DNA from: Gemmatimonas sp. | Lineage (GTDB): Bacteria; Gemmatimonadota; Gemmatimonadetes; Gemmatimonadales; Gemmatimonadaceae | Assembly (NCBI RefSeq): GCF_027531815.1 | Contig: NZ_JAPZSK010000005.1 | Span: 243,985-307,984, forward strand | Length of the DNA: 64,000 nucleotides | Direction of reading: 5' to 3' | Part shown: positions 18,043-27,275 of the stretch, piece after piece | How the letters are laid out: each line of letters opens with the position of its first letter | How positions within the stretch are numbered: the stretch's first letter is position 1 | Program-made: the position numbers and the translations under genes | Notes under the pieces: model-generated | What the model was told of the DNA's origin: nothing | Databases searched by the model: none | What the model saw: the letters and a program-made list of their open reading frames with translations, nothing else

Positions 18043-18851
18043 GACAGGTATCCGCCGTCCACCATGTACACGGAGCCGGTGCAGTATGCCGACGCGTCCG
18101 AGGCCAGGAAGAGCGTCAGACCGGCCACATCATCGGGAACACCAATGCGGCGGATCGGCTGATGCCCCAGCACCTTGTCGGCAATGTCGCCATCCTGCCA
18201 CAGCGCCGCGGAGAACTTCGTACGAATGAGCCCGGGGCAGATCGCGTTGGCCCGTATGCCGTCGGCGCCCCACTCCTGGGCCATGACCTTGGTCAGCGAA
18301 ATGAGCGCCGACTTGCTCATGCTGTAGAGCCCAAGTCCAGCCTCCGGCGTGATCCCGCCAATGCTCGACACGTTCACGATGGCCCCACCGCCGCGCTCCA
18401 CCATCACCGAATGCGCCGTCTTGCACAGCTCGAACGGCCCCTTCACGTTCACGTCGAAGATCTTGTCGAAGGCCTCCGCCGTGGCCTGCTGCAGGGGGCC
18501 GAAGATGGGGTTCGTCGCCGCGTTGTTCACGATGATGTCGATGCCATCGAAATGCTCGACCGTGCGCGCGGCCAGCTCGTGCGCATCACTGGGCTTGCCC
18601 ATGTTGGCCACGAGTCCCTGTACCTCGAGGCCTTCGGCGCGCAGCGCCCGCACGGCGCTGTCCACGTGGTCGGCCTTGCGGCTCGAGAGCATCACGCGTG
18701 CGCCGGCGCGCGCCAGAGTGCACGCGACCGACAGGCCGATACCGCGTGTTCCGCCGGTCACGATGGCCACCTTACCGTCGAGCCGAAATCGGGAAATGGC
18801 GTCGGCGCTGGGGGGCGTCAACGGCTCGTGTGCTTCGTGATGGGAGCTCAT
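18039..18851 (-). CDS. short-chain dehydrogenase/reductase
   Basis: A 270-residue classical SDR. It has the cofactor motif TGGTRGIG (about 32-39), the NNAA motif, catalytic Ser in VNVSSIGG, YSMSK (Tyr and Lys of the catalytic tetrad), and the closing SVYMVDGGYLS. It resembles SDRs of the DHRS4/glucose-dehydrogenase-like group found beside ACAD11-type genes. ATG 18851 was chosen over an upstream in-frame start because the sequence before it is not conserved in type. It is the first gene of a three-gene operon with the acyl-CoA dehydrogenase and APH-fold kinase. The substrate is not determinable here; an acyl or hydroxyacyl compound is likely. Confidence 0.9.
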   Translation of the reverse strand: MSSHHEAHEPLTPPSADAISRFRLDGKVAIVTGGTRGIGLSVACTLARAGARVMLSSRKADHVDSAVRALRAEGLEVQGLVANMGKPSDAHELAARTVEHFDGIDIIVNNAATNPIFGPLQQATAEAFDKIFDVNVKGPFELCKTAHSVMVERGGGAIVNVSSIGGITPEAGLGLYSMSKSALISLTKVMAQEWGADGIRANAICPGLIRTKFSAALWQDGDIADKVLGHQPIRRIGVPDDVAGLTLFLASDASAYCTGSVYMVDGGYLS

Positions 18852-18908
18852 GGGGAATGCACGGGAAAAGCCAGGGAATGCGAGTGTCCGAATGTGCACT
18901 CGGGACGG

Positions 18909-20453
18909 CTACCGGTCGAGACGCGTCACACGCCCGAGTGGCGGTGCCACGATACGCCCGTTCATGCGTTCGAGGTGCTGGATGACGAGATCGACCGTGC
19001 GCGGGGCCGATGACGGCTGGCGCTCGACTTGCTGGCACGCGGCCACCGCTTCGGGAATGCGATACCCATCACCGGACCGGCACGCCGGGTAGGTCACGAA
19101 CGTCACGCGCAGGGTATCGCCCGGCGCGATCACCCGTCCATCGTCGCGGGTGAGGTCGCCCACCACCCGACTTCCGCTTGGACGTCTGGCATCAATCCGG
19201 AATCGTACGCCGCTCACCTGCGGATAGGCCCCGCCGCCCAGTGCCCCCTGGCGTACCCCTGTTTCCAGCATCTCACGCAGGCGCGCCCCGGTGAGCGGAA
19301 AGGTCACGGCCCGTGTTTCGTCGGCGAACAGAAACACCCCTTCAATGAGATGGCGGGTAATCGGTCCCGCGGCCATTATGTCGTCGAAACGCAGGGCGCC
19401 GGAATTGATCAGCGCCACGTCGGCCCCGGTGCCTGCACGCATGCCATCGGTGATCATGTTGCCGAAGCGACTCTCCCGCTTGGAGACGGAGTCAATGGCA
19501 TTGATGGGCTCCGGGGCGATACCGAGGACCCGGTCGGGGCCGATGCGCCGGGTGAGGGTATCGCGCCAGCGCTGCACCGAGGCCAGCGTGGCCGGATCCT
19601 CGCGCATACCGCGCGTCAGCGCGAAGCGTTGATCAGCGACGCGCCAGCGCGCGGAGGGGCCGCTCCCCTCGCGGGTGAAGGTGACCAGCACGGCCGTCCG
19701 GGCGTTGGAGACCGCCTTCACGAGCAGCCGACCGTCGCGCACCACGCGTTGGCCATCATGCTCGTGTCCCCCCAGAATGGCCTGAATGCGCGGTTCATTG
19801 GCGAGCGTGGCCTCATCCTCGAAGATGAAGCGGTGCGTGAGCGCCACGATGAGCGCCGCGCCCTGCGCCACAAGCGTGTCCGCCAGCGCCGTGGTGGCGC
19901 TGTCGGCATCGCGGCAGCGCACCCAGCCGGGATAGTCACGCACGACCGTGGTCCCCAAGATGCCCACCTTCACGGCGCCCACGCGCACCGTGTCCCACCC
20001 CTTCACGCCGGGGAAGGCGGTACCGTTTGCCTCACCGCAGTTGCCACTCAGCCACTGGAACCTCGACTCCCCGAGTCGGGCCACGAGGTTGGCGCGCGGG
20101 TTGTCGAACTCATGATTGCCCAGGGTGGCCAGATCCAGCCGTGCGGCATTGAAGCCGTCCACCACCTGCGCGCCACCGTACCACTTCCCCAGCACGCTCG
20201 GCGAAAGCACATCCCCGGCGAGTACAAACAGCACCTTGGCGTTTGTTGCCCTTTCAATGGAGTCACGCAACGCGGCCACGCGCGCCAGCCCACCCGAGCC
20301 GTCGCGCAGCGTGTCGGTCACGTATACATCGTTCACCAGCAGCATGCGCACGGTGGCAGGCGCGGCGGGGCCCGCCGTCGTGGAGGCTGCCGGCGTACGG
20401 AGGCATGCGCCAAGAAGCAGCAACAGGAGCAGACCGGTAACCGTGCGGGCCAT
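18909..20453 (-). CDS. 5'-nucleotidase/UshA-family metallophosphoesterase lipoprotein
   Basis: A 514-residue exported enzyme. The N-terminus is a lipoprotein signal (LLLLLLLGAC). The metallophosphoesterase domain (about 35-290) has LVNDVYVTD as first metal motif, LAGDVLSPS, LGNHEFDN, and GGHEHDG. The C-terminal 5'-nucleotidase substrate domain (about 310-490) has the MITDGMRAGTGADVALINSGALR signature region. The first motif reads D-V-Y where UshA has D-x-H, a variant also seen in some family members. It should release phosphate or nucleosides from nucleotides in the periplasm. Its ATG lies 2 bases after the dienelactone hydrolase stop, so the two are cotranscribed. Confidence 0.88.
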   Translation of the reverse strand: MARTVTGLLLLLLLGACLRTPAASTTAGPAAPATVRMLLVNDVYVTDTLRDGSGGLARVAALRDSIERATNAKVLFVLAGDVLSPSVLGKWYGGAQVVDGFNAARLDLATLGNHEFDNPRANLVARLGESRFQWLSGNCGEANGTAFPGVKGWDTVRVGAVKVGILGTTVVRDYPGWVRCRDADSATTALADTLVAQGAALIVALTHRFIFEDEATLANEPRIQAILGGHEHDGQRVVRDGRLLVKAVSNARTAVLVTFTREGSGPSARWRVADQRFALTRGMREDPATLASVQRWRDTLTRRIGPDRVLGIAPEPINAIDSVSKRESRFGNMITDGMRAGTGADVALINSGALRFDDIMAAGPITRHLIEGVFLFADETRAVTFPLTGARLREMLETGVRQGALGGGAYPQVSGVRFRIDARRPSGSRVVGDLTRDDGRVIAPGDTLRVTFVTYPACRSGDGYRIPEAVAACQQVERQPSSAPRTVDLVIQHLERMNGRIVAPPLGRVTRLDR

Positions 20454-20455
20454 GA

Positions 20456-21169
20456 TCAGTGCGTGGCAAGCGTGGAGTGCAGGAACTGCAGCGTGCGGTT
20501 CCAGGCCAGCGACGCCGCCGACGCATCATACACGGCCGGACGTGAATCGTTGAAGAACGCGTGGCCCGCTTCGTAGAAGTATCCATCGCAGTCGGCGCCG
20601 GCGTGCGCGATGTCCCGCAACAGATGCTCCGCCTGCTCGCGAGGAATCGAGCGGTCGTGCACGCCGAAATGCGCCAGCACCGGCGCCCGCAGTTGGCGCA
20701 GGTTCACCGGCACCCGAGGATTGAACACGCCGTAGAAGTCCACCACCGCATCGATCGCCTCGGGGTAGGCGGTGGCCGCGTACAGGGCAAGCTGCCCCCC
20801 CATGCAGAAGCCCATGGCGCCCACGCGCTTGGGGTGTACTGCCTCGTGCGCATGCAGCCAGTCGGCGGCACCACCCATGGCCTGCGATGCAAACGGCAGG
20901 TCGAGCGCCATCATGAGACGCTGGGCGTCATCGGGGCTGCCGGTGGATGCGCCGCGATACAGATCCGGTGCCAGCACCACGTATCCTTCCGTCGCCAGCC
21001 GATCGGCCACCTGCTTGATGTGGTCGACGAGCCCCCACCACTCCTGCAGCAGAATGACTCCGGGCCCGATCCCTGATGGCGGGAGCGACAGGTACCCGGC
21101 GGCCATGCCGGCGGGCGCGTTGGCACCCGCGGCAGGAAACTGCATCATTGTTCCACGGAGTTCGGACAT
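20456..21169 (-). CDS. dienelactone hydrolase family protein
   Basis: A 237-residue alpha/beta hydrolase of the DLH family. The catalytic triad is visible as Cys122 (GFCMGG), Asp172 (HDRSIP) and His203 (EAGHAFFND), and Glu43 in LLQEWWG is the residue that modulates the cysteine. The classical substrate is dienelactone in aromatic breakdown, but no other aromatic pathway gene is nearby, so another ester or lactone is likely. It lies 75 bases downstream of ispH and immediately upstream of the 5'-nucleotidase-like gene. Confidence 0.9.
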   Translation of the reverse strand: MSELRGTMMQFPAAGANAPAGMAAGYLSLPPSGIGPGVILLQEWWGLVDHIKQVADRLATEGYVVLAPDLYRGASTGSPDDAQRLMMALDLPFASQAMGGAADWLHAHEAVHPKRVGAMGFCMGGQLALYAATAYPEAIDAVVDFYGVFNPRVPVNLRQLRAPVLAHFGVHDRSIPREQAEHLLRDIAHAGADCDGYFYEAGHAFFNDSRPAVYDASAASLAWNRTLQFLHSTLATH

Positions 21170-21244
21170 GGCGCAGGCCGGATGAAGGGAGTCGGGAGGC
21201 GGATCTTGCCAAATTCCTCCCCCCGACCTGCAATCGCCAGTCCG

Positions 21245-22528
21245 TCAGGTCACATCGGCCGGATCGATCCCGCGAATGGCGAAGACCCGGGCCACCGCCT
21301 GCCCGATCTTGTTGTTGGGTGTGCTTGCGCCGGCCGTGATCCCCACTCGCAACGGCCCGGTCACGCCAAGCCACGGTTGCATCGTGTCCTCCGCATGGTG
21401 CCTGGCGATACGCCGGTAGCGCACGGCGTTCAGCGCCACATCGATTTCGTCGGGATCCGCAATGTGATAGGTGGGCACCTGTTCGGCGCACAACGCGGCA
21501 AGGGAGATCGTATTGCTGGAGTTGTATCCGCCCACCACCACCATGAGGTCGATGGGCTCGCGCAGCAGCTCCAGCACCGCATCCTGGCGATCCTGCGTGG
21601 CGCTGCAGATGGTATCGAACGTGCGGAAATGCTCGGCTTTGTGCGACTCCCCGTACGCCCGGGCCATCGCCTCGCCCACCGCCGCGCCGATGGCCAGCGA
21701 CTCGCGAGCCAGCATCGTGGTCTGGTTGGCCACCCCAATGCGGTCGAGGTGCACATCGGGATCGAAACCGTCGGACGCCGCCACGGCGAACCTGTCGAGG
21801 AACGCCTCCCGTGACAGCACGGGCCGAGGCGGTGTACGCCCCGCGCGCGCCTCGATGTAGTCCATCACCAGCTCGGCCTCGGCCATGTCACGTACCACCA
21901 GGTAGTGACCCTTGGCGTACTTCTCCACCTGCGATGCCGTGGCCCGCGTCTCTTCGTGGTAGTACTTGCCGTGAATGAGCGACGTGTACCCGTCGCGCGC
22001 ATACACCTCCACCCGCTTCCACACGTTCAACACGGACCCGCAGGTGGTATCCACAATCACGCACCCCAGGTCACGCAGCGTCTGGAAATCCTGGATGGTC
22101 ACCCCGAACGCCGGCAGGATGACCACGTCCTGCGCCCCCACGGGCGAGTAGTCGAAGCCCTTGCCACTCGCCGCGAGGAACACCACGCCCATCTCCCGCA
22201 GCTTATCGTTGACATGCGGATTGTGGATGATCTCGCCGGCCAGGAAGATGCGCTTCTCCGGAAACTTGAGTCGCGTCTGGTAGGCGTAATCGACCGCGCG
22301 CTCCACGCCGTAGCAAAAGCCGAACTCTCGCGCCAGACGAATCGTGGTGTCGCCAACGGTCAGCGCGTAGTCGCGCGCCCGCAGCAGGTCCACCAGATGT
22401 CCGGTATAGTCGGCGGCGAGCGTGTCCTGTACCTCGGCCTTGAGGCCGAAACCCTTGCGGACGTAGGTCGTGGCGGGCACGGCGGTCGGACTCGCTGCCG
22501 GTGCAGTCTCAGGGGTGCTGTTGGCCAT
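21245..22528 (-). CDS. ispH: 4-hydroxy-3-methylbut-2-enyl diphosphate reductase (IspH/LytB)
   Basis: A 427-residue iron-sulfur enzyme making IPP and DMAPP in the last step of the MEP isoprenoid pathway. The three cluster-binding cysteines appear in FGFCYGVER, VDTTCGSVLNVW and DTICSATQDRQD. The length and the roughly 65-residue N-terminal extension match the long plant/cyanobacterial-type IspH rather than the roughly 310-residue E. coli form. ATG 22528 is used; an in-frame GTG lies one codon earlier. No ribosome-binding site is obvious. The other MEP genes are not in this window. Confidence 0.93.
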   Translation of the reverse strand: MANSTPETAPAASPTAVPATTYVRKGFGLKAEVQDTLAADYTGHLVDLLRARDYALTVGDTTIRLAREFGFCYGVERAVDYAYQTRLKFPEKRIFLAGEIIHNPHVNDKLREMGVVFLAASGKGFDYSPVGAQDVVILPAFGVTIQDFQTLRDLGCVIVDTTCGSVLNVWKRVEVYARDGYTSLIHGKYYHEETRATASQVEKYAKGHYLVVRDMAEAELVMDYIEARAGRTPPRPVLSREAFLDRFAVAASDGFDPDVHLDRIGVANQTTMLARESLAIGAAVGEAMARAYGESHKAEHFRTFDTICSATQDRQDAVLELLREPIDLMVVVGGYNSSNTISLAALCAEQVPTYHIADPDEIDVALNAVRYRRIARHHAEDTMQPWLGVTGPLRVGITAGASTPNNKIGQAVARVFAIRGIDPADVT

Positions 22529-22652
22529 CACGGAAATCTAGTCGTTCCCCGCACGGACGAGAGGGGCGGCCCGTCCCCGCCCGAGACGCACCATTTCGTC
22601 GAATCCGTGACATCACGACGGGGATTCCCCTCTGGCCGAAACGGCCGCACGC

Positions 22653-23594
22653 ATGCACCCTCAAGACATGTATACTTCCATCCTTGTGCCCTATGACGGC
22701 TCGGCGCACAGCGCCCGCGCCCTTCCGGTAGCGGCCGCGCTGGCAGCACGTACCGGCGCCAGCGTGCAGCTGGCCATTGTTCATGACCCGAGTGCGTACA
22801 TCCCGTTCGTCCCCGGTGAAGTGGCCATTCCCGTGTACGATCAGGAACTCGTGCAGGCCCACCGGGACCGCGACCGGCACGCGCTCGATATAGCCGTGGC
22901 GCACCTGACGCAGCAGGGGGTAAAGGCCACCGGCGTGCTGCTCGATGGGACCATCGTGGAAGCACTCGAAGAGCACCTCGTGGCGGTGGGCGCCGACCTC
23001 GTCATCATGACCACGCACGGCCGCAGCGGATTCGCGCGTCTGCGTCTGGGCAGCGTGGCCTCCGAGTTCCTCACGCGCGCCACCGTACCGGTCCTGCTCG
23101 TGCGCGGCGCGGGGAGCGAACACCCGGACGGCGACCAGCCGCTCCCCTCGGGCACGCTCCTGTGCACCCTCGACGGTTCCGAGTTCGCCGAGGCCGTCCT
23201 GCCGCACGCGCGCACTTTTGCCGAGGCCACCGGCCTGCGCATGCATCTGGTGGCGGTGACCGTCCCGCATGCCATCTCCATGGCTCCCTTCGGCACCGAG
23301 GCGCTGCTGGCCGATGACAGCGCGCTGAGTGCGGAGGAACACGTGCGCGAGGAGTATCTGCAGCGCATTGCAGCCAGCTGTCCGCCGGGGACCACCGTGC
23401 GCGCCATAACCGACATGAGTGTGCCGCGCGGGATTCTCGATGCGGCGGAGGACGCCGCGTGCGGCGCCATCGCGATGGCCACGCACGGACGCGGCGGCTT
23501 CAAGCGGCTGGTGCTGGGCAGCGTCGCCGACGAGGTCCTGCGGCACGCACACCAGCCAGTGCTCGTGTACCGCCCGTCGCCGCACGCGTCGTAG
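22653..23594 (+). CDS. universal stress protein with two tandem UspA domains
   Basis: A 313-residue tandem UspA protein. The first domain (about 5-150) starts [11 protein letters not shown] and ends with the nucleotide-binding motif [30 protein letters not shown]. The second (about 165-308) starts [12 protein letters not shown] and ends [30 protein letters not shown]. Both keep the G-x2-G-x9-G(S) ATP-binding pattern. Such proteins act in stress and starvation responses, often by binding ATP. It is divergent from ispH. ATG 22653 is given; ATG 22668 (MYTSILVP) fits the family start equally well. Confidence 0.92.
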   Translation: MHPQDMYTSILVPYDGSAHSARALPVAAALAARTGASVQLAIVHDPSAYIPFVPGEVAIPVYDQELVQAHRDRDRHALDIAVAHLTQQGVKATGVLLDGTIVEALEEHLVAVGADLVIMTTHGRSGFARLRLGSVASEFLTRATVPVLLVRGAGSEHPDGDQPLPSGTLLCTLDGSEFAEAVLPHARTFAEATGLRMHLVAVTVPHAISMAPFGTEALLADDSALSAEEHVREEYLQRIAASCPPGTTVRAITDMSVPRGILDAAEDAACGAIAMATHGRGGFKRLVLGSVADEVLRHAHQPVLVYRPSPHAS

Positions 23595-23613
23595 GGCCAG
23601 GGCGTCGCCGCCG

Positions 23614-24177
23614 CTAGGGCGCCGGGAGAAACAGCTCCGGCGCCAGCCACGGGGCGAGCGCGTACGCCACCATGGGTTCGTAGGCACGCTGCCGGTCGAC
23701 GAGTCCGGCTGTGAGGATGCCTACGGCCCCTCGCCCCGTCTTGGTACCCGTGGTGCGCGCCACCGCGTCCATGGCGTGTCCGAGTTCCTCGCCCTGCCCG
23801 ATGCGCGCCGCCACCTGGTCGGGCAGCGGCATGCTGAGCGAGCCGCCCACGCCTTCGCGCCCGTCGCGGTCCACCACCACGGCCCAGGCGCAGGTGCGCA
23901 GCCGCCCGCCGGGGAGCGCCACGACGCCCCCCTCCAGCCCCACCCCAAGCGACGCGTCCGCTGCGGCCGCGAGCGCGGCGTACGCCCGCTGTCGCGCCCC
24001 CTGCTGCGTCTCCTCGTCGCCGAACGGCTGATCGGGGACCCCGCTCGGCACCGCCACCCCACGCACCACGACCTCAGGGAGCACCGACGTCAGGACGGCC
24101 CGCACGGCCGCGATCTTCACGGGGTTGGCGGACCCGACGATGACCTGGTGTACGTCGTGAAGCGACAGCAGCGGCAT
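23614..24177 (-). CDS. non-canonical purine NTP phosphatase (YjjX/DUF84 family)
   Basis: A 187-residue protein opening with the family signature [16 protein letters not shown] (about 12-27) and continuing with [21 protein letters not shown] and GLEGGV. The YjjX/DUF84 family hydrolyses ITP and XTP to keep damaged purines out of nucleic acids. The length is normal. It is convergent with the universal stress gene (19-base gap) and divergent from the CGNR regulator. Confidence 0.88.
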   Translation of the reverse strand: MPLLSLHDVHQVIVGSANPVKIAAVRAVLTSVLPEVVVRGVAVPSGVPDQPFGDEETQQGARQRAYAALAAAADASLGVGLEGGVVALPGGRLRTCAWAVVVDRDGREGVGGSLSMPLPDQVAARIGQGEELGHAMDAVARTTGTKTGRGAVGILTAGLVDRQRAYEPMVAYALAPWLAPELFLPAP

Positions 24178-24269
24178 GACCTTGGGAGCAGGATTGTGAG
24201 GAAGTAACCGGCAACCCGCTTGCTTGCAGGCACGTGGACAAGTAACCTCTGTCGAACTGACTCCACCAT

Positions 24270-24923
24270 ATGCCTGCTTCCGCCACCGATACGAGGCGGG
24301 CCACGGCGCGCGACCGACTGCCGGGGCCGGTTCCTCCCCGCTCGCGCCTGTGGCTCGACTTCGTCAATTCCGACGCCGCCGCGCAATTGCCCGGGGGCGA
24401 TCTGTTGCGCGATTTCGAGGCCTTGCTCGGGTGGCTGCAGGAGCACGCTGCGGTGGATGACGAGCGTGCAGCCGGAATCCGTCGGCGTGCCGTGTTGCAG
24501 CCCGCGGCCGCGGCGGCCACGCTGGTGGACGCCCGACGGGTACGCGCCGCCTTGCGGGCCCTGGCCGAGCGCGGAGAGACGCAGGACAAGGTCCGCGAGG
24601 ACGCGGTGGTGGAGATCAACCGCGTGCTCGGTCGCAGCGCCGGCACCCGCCGGCTCGACCCGGGGATCGACGGGGGCTATGTCCGGAGCTTTGTCCCCAC
24701 GGGTGATGCGTTTGCCGGTCTCATGATCCCCATCGTCGAGTCGGCGGCCGACACGCTCATTGGCGACGAGCTGCCGCGCGTACGGCGTTGCGCCGACCCG
24801 CGATGCCATCGGGTGTTTCTCGATGGCACCAAGAACGGGCTCCGCCGTTGGTGTGACATGGGTACCTGCGGCAATCGCGCCAAGGCCGCGCGACACCGGG
24901 CGCGCCACGGAGAACCGAAGTGA
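24270..24923 (+). CDS. CGNR zinc-finger / ABATE-domain putative transcription regulator
   Basis: A 217-residue protein with an N-terminal ABATE-like (stress-induced) region (LWLDFVNSDAAA at about 27-38 onward) and a C-terminal CGNR zinc finger (about 170-215): CADPRCHRVF, then RRWCDMGTCGNRAKAARHR, giving four cysteines. Proteins of this kind are usually stand-alone one-component regulators. The target is unknown. The coiled-coil gene follows 28 bases later and may be cotranscribed. Confidence 0.85.
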   Translation: MPASATDTRRATARDRLPGPVPPRSRLWLDFVNSDAAAQLPGGDLLRDFEALLGWLQEHAAVDDERAAGIRRRAVLQPAAAAATLVDARRVRAALRALAERGETQDKVREDAVVEINRVLGRSAGTRRLDPGIDGGYVRSFVPTGDAFAGLMIPIVESAADTLIGDELPRVRRCADPRCHRVFLDGTKNGLRRWCDMGTCGNRAKAARHRARHGEPK

Positions 24924-24951
24924 CGGCGAGCCTCCACGTGCCCCGTCCGTC

Positions 24952-25653
24952 ATGACGACACCGCGCACCCCCTCGCGCGCGGTCGATGCCGTGACGGCAT
25001 CGCCGACACCCGACCTGTCACTCGAGCGTGGGTTCGTTGCGTCGCTGCGCTGGTTGGTCGCCGAAGGTGATGCGCGCGGCGTGCGGCGCATTGCCGTGGA
25101 GTTGCGCGCGCTGCAGGAAGCGCTCGCCACGCTCGACGAAACGCGCGCCGCGCGTGACGAGCAGCAGCGGCGCAACGTGGAACTCGACCGCGAGTTGCAC
25201 GCGGCGCTGGCGCTGCTGGGACCGGGGACCAGCGTGAACGGCAACGGCTCGCTCGTGCAACGGCTGCATCGCTTGCGCGAGCGCCTCGCCGAAGACACCG
25301 CCACGCGGCAGCAGCTCACACTGGAGCGTGACGCGTGGCGGGCCATGTGTACGCTGCTGACGCACACGCGAGCCGGCGTGCAGGAGTTGCTGGAAGGTGC
25401 CGAGCGGGTGCGCGACGAAGCGGTGGCCCAGCTGGAGGTCATGCAGGAGCGGGTGATGGAGCTCGCCGTAATGCACGATGACGCAGCCGCGCAATCCCAG
25501 GCGGCGCGCCAGCAGCTCGCCACGCTGCGCGAGCAGCTCAGTCACTGGAGCAGCAATGTCGAGCGCGCCCTGGAGGCGCTGGCGGCAGAAGCCACTGAAA
25601 TCGCCGACATGCGTCCCACAAGCTCGAAACCCGAACCCGGGTTCCGGAACTGA
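24952..25653 (+). CDS. predicted long coiled-coil protein of unknown function
   Basis: A 233-residue soluble protein, ATG 24952. From about residue 25 to 220 it is almost entirely charged helix with heptad-like spacing (for example ALQEALATLDETRAARDEQQ, QRLHRLRERLAEDTATRQQL, QARQQLATLREQLSHW), so a long coiled coil is expected. There is no signal peptide and no membrane segment. I recognise no family. The extended upstream frame overlaps the CGNR gene and was rejected. Its 3' end lies inside an imperfect inverted repeat that may be the terminator shared with the convergent sigma gene. Confidence 0.65.
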   Translation: MTTPRTPSRAVDAVTASPTPDLSLERGFVASLRWLVAEGDARGVRRIAVELRALQEALATLDETRAARDEQQRRNVELDRELHAALALLGPGTSVNGNGSLVQRLHRLRERLAEDTATRQQLTLERDAWRAMCTLLTHTRAGVQELLEGAERVRDEAVAQLEVMQERVMELAVMHDDAAAQSQAARQQLATLREQLSHWSSNVERALEALAAEATEIADMRPTSSKPEPGFRN

Positions 25654-25691
25654 ACGGTTCCGCTTCGCGAGTTCGGGTCAAGAGTTGTGGG
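25615..25691. terminator. imperfect inverted repeat, candidate bidirectional terminator
   Basis: The left arm (25615-25636, beginning CCCACAA and ending AACCCGAAC) pairs with the right arm (25671-25691, GTTCGGGT to TTGTGGG) with one bulged, mismatched section. A second small hairpin (CCGAACCCGGGTTCCGG) lies inside. It overlaps the last codons of the coiled-coil gene and precedes the convergent sigma gene stop at 25720. No T-run is present. Confidence 0.5.
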
Positions 25692-25719
25692 TCGTGCGGT
25701 ACAGCGGTTGCTGCGGTGC

Positions 25720-26409
25720 TTACGCGCTCATGAGCGTGGTGACCGACGGGGCCAAGACGGCGCGTACCACCGACTCCTTGAGGTAGCCCATTTCGACGGC
25801 GTAGTTGGCGAGCTTGCGCTGCAGGAGACGCCGACCACGGAACAGGCGCGACTTCACGGTGCCCTCGGGGACGCCCAGTACGTTCGCGATCTCCGCGTAG
25901 CGCAGCCCCTGCAGATCGCTCAGCACCACGGCCGAGCGATACTCCTCGGGGAGCGAGCGGATGGCCCGCGTGATCTCCTCGTCGAGGAACGAGTCATAGA
26001 ACTTGCCCTCGGGATCGGCCTCCCCCACCGCCTCGAAGAGCGCCCAACCCTCGGTGTCCTCGGGCTGCTGCACCTCGCGCGCGTCGATGCGACGCTTGCG
26101 GCTCACGAAGACGTGGTAGAGGATCGTGAAGAGCCACGCCCGGATATTGGTGCCGAGATGGTACTGCTCCCAGCGCTCAAGCGCTCGCAGGAGCGTGTCG
26201 GACACGAGATCCTCGGCATCGTCGCGCGAGCGCGCGAGTTTGAGCGCGAAGGAGTACAACGCGTCGAGGTGCACGAGCGCCTCGCGCTCGAACTGCGCGC
26301 GGCGCGCGGCACGATCTGCCGAGGCCGACACGTCGCCGCGGCTCGCCACCTCCGGCACGTCGCGTGTCACCACTGCCTGCTCCATCGCCTGCTCGTCCAT
26401 GCTCACCAT
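25720..26409 (-). CDS. ECF RNA polymerase sigma factor
   Basis: A 229-residue sigma-70 family ECF factor. Region 2 is at about 45-110 (ALYSFALKLARSRDDAEDLVSDTLLRALERW and the region 2.4-like NIRAWLFTILYHVFVSRKRR). Region 4 is at about 150-205 (LPEEYRSAVVLSDLQGLRYAEIANVLGVPEGTVKSRLFRGRRLLQ). The N-terminal 40 residues are a weakly conserved tail; ATG 26400 is an alternative start. No anti-sigma gene sits beside it, unlike the FecR-paired factor at 3427, so its control is not visible. It is convergent with the coiled-coil gene. Confidence 0.92.
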   Translation of the reverse strand: MVSMDEQAMEQAVVTRDVPEVASRGDVSASADRAARRAQFEREALVHLDALYSFALKLARSRDDAEDLVSDTLLRALERWEQYHLGTNIRAWLFTILYHVFVSRKRRIDAREVQQPEDTEGWALFEAVGEADPEGKFYDSFLDEEITRAIRSLPEEYRSAVVLSDLQGLRYAEIANVLGVPEGTVKSRLFRGRRLLQRKLANYAVEMGYLKESVVRAVLAPSVTTLMSA

Positions 26410-26519
26410 GATCCGTCTCCAAGGGCCGCTCCGGCGACCGTCGCGTCATGCTGCCACCGAGGGGACCGACATGCCCCCGCGCGTGTTCTCGACAAGTACT
26501 CGTGTGGGCCGCAGAGGGC

Positions 26520-27137
26520 CTATTCGAGATTCCGGCTGTGCTGCATGACCGCGCCGTCGCGGATATGCATCGCTATGAATCGTTTGAGATCCGCCGCGAT
26601 CCCTTCGAGCACCGACAGGTCACGCTTGACCCGCGTCATGAGCACCGCCCCCTCCAGCGCCGCGATGATGAACCGCGACAGCCGCACGGCATCGACATCG
26701 TCGTGCAACTGCGGACGGGCCTCCCACAGTAGCGAACGGATCTGACTCGCCCACCGCTCGAACACCGCCTCGATACGCACCCGAAACCCCTCGTGCGCAT
26801 CGGCCAATTCCGCCGCCAGATTCCCGAACGGCGACCCCCGCCGGCCGCCGCTCTCCGACTGGAGCGCCACGACCGCATCGATGAACAGATTCAACCGTTC
26901 CAGCGGGTCGATCATCGGCTCGCGCAGGATGGCCAGACCACGCTCCGCAAACCGCTCGAACTGCCGGTTCAGCACCTCATAGCCCAACTCTTCCTTGGAC
27001 TTGAAGTAGTGATAGAAGTGGCTCTTGCCACTCAGCTTCGCCCCCTTGATCACGTCGTCTACCGACGTGGACGTGAACCCCCGCTCAGAAATGAGCGTGG
27101 CGGCGGCGTCGAGGATCTGCGTGCGTCTGTCTGACAT
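26520..27137 (-). CDS. TetR-family transcriptional regulator
   Basis: A 205-residue regulator. The N-terminal TetR helix-turn-helix is at about 1-60 (RTQILDAAATLISERGFTSTSVDDVI, then GKSHFYHYFKSKEELGYEVL), followed by an all-helical ligand domain. ATG 27137 is the family start; the frame stays open to 27260 and its extension is a hydrophobic leader unlike TetR proteins. Two palindromes of the type TAGGACC-N4-GGTCC(T/A)A lie upstream (27151-27168 and 27276-27293), strongly suggesting autorepression. No divergent enzyme gene is adjacent, so the physiological target and ligand are unknown. Confidence 0.9.
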   Translation of the reverse strand: MSDRRTQILDAAATLISERGFTSTSVDDVIKGAKLSGKSHFYHYFKSKEELGYEVLNRQFERFAERGLAILREPMIDPLERLNLFIDAVVALQSESGGRRGSPFGNLAAELADAHEGFRVRIEAVFERWASQIRSLLWEARPQLHDDVDAVRLSRFIIAALEGAVLMTRVKRDLSVLEGIAADLKRFIAMHIRDGAVMQHSRNLE

Positions 27138-27146
27138 CGTGTCGGT

Positions 27147-27175
27147 ATGATAGGACCAAGCGGTCCAATACGCAA
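27147..27175 (-). promoter_or_regulatory. candidate tetR promoter with operator in the spacer
   Basis: Read on the minus strand, TTGCGT (27170-27175) and TATCAT (27147-27152) are separated by exactly 17 bases, and that spacer is the operator palindrome TTGGACCGCTTGGTCCTA (27151-27168, overlapping the -10). Transcription would start around 27140, only a few bases before the ATG at 27137, so the message would be nearly leaderless. Repressor binding would block the promoter directly. Promoter consensus in this phylum is not established here, so this is a prediction. Confidence 0.5.
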
Positions 27176-27275
27176 GAGCCACCTTTGCGGAAATGTAAAC
27201 CATTACAAAACAACAGATTACACCCATACCACCACTCCCGGGATGCCCCTCGAGGAACACCGGGAAGCCAAGTTT

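Noticed and set aside
27138..27260. Hydrophobic N-terminal extension of the TetR frame
   Set aside because: It would place a membrane-like leader before a normal TetR start and would translate the operator and promoter; more likely untranslated.
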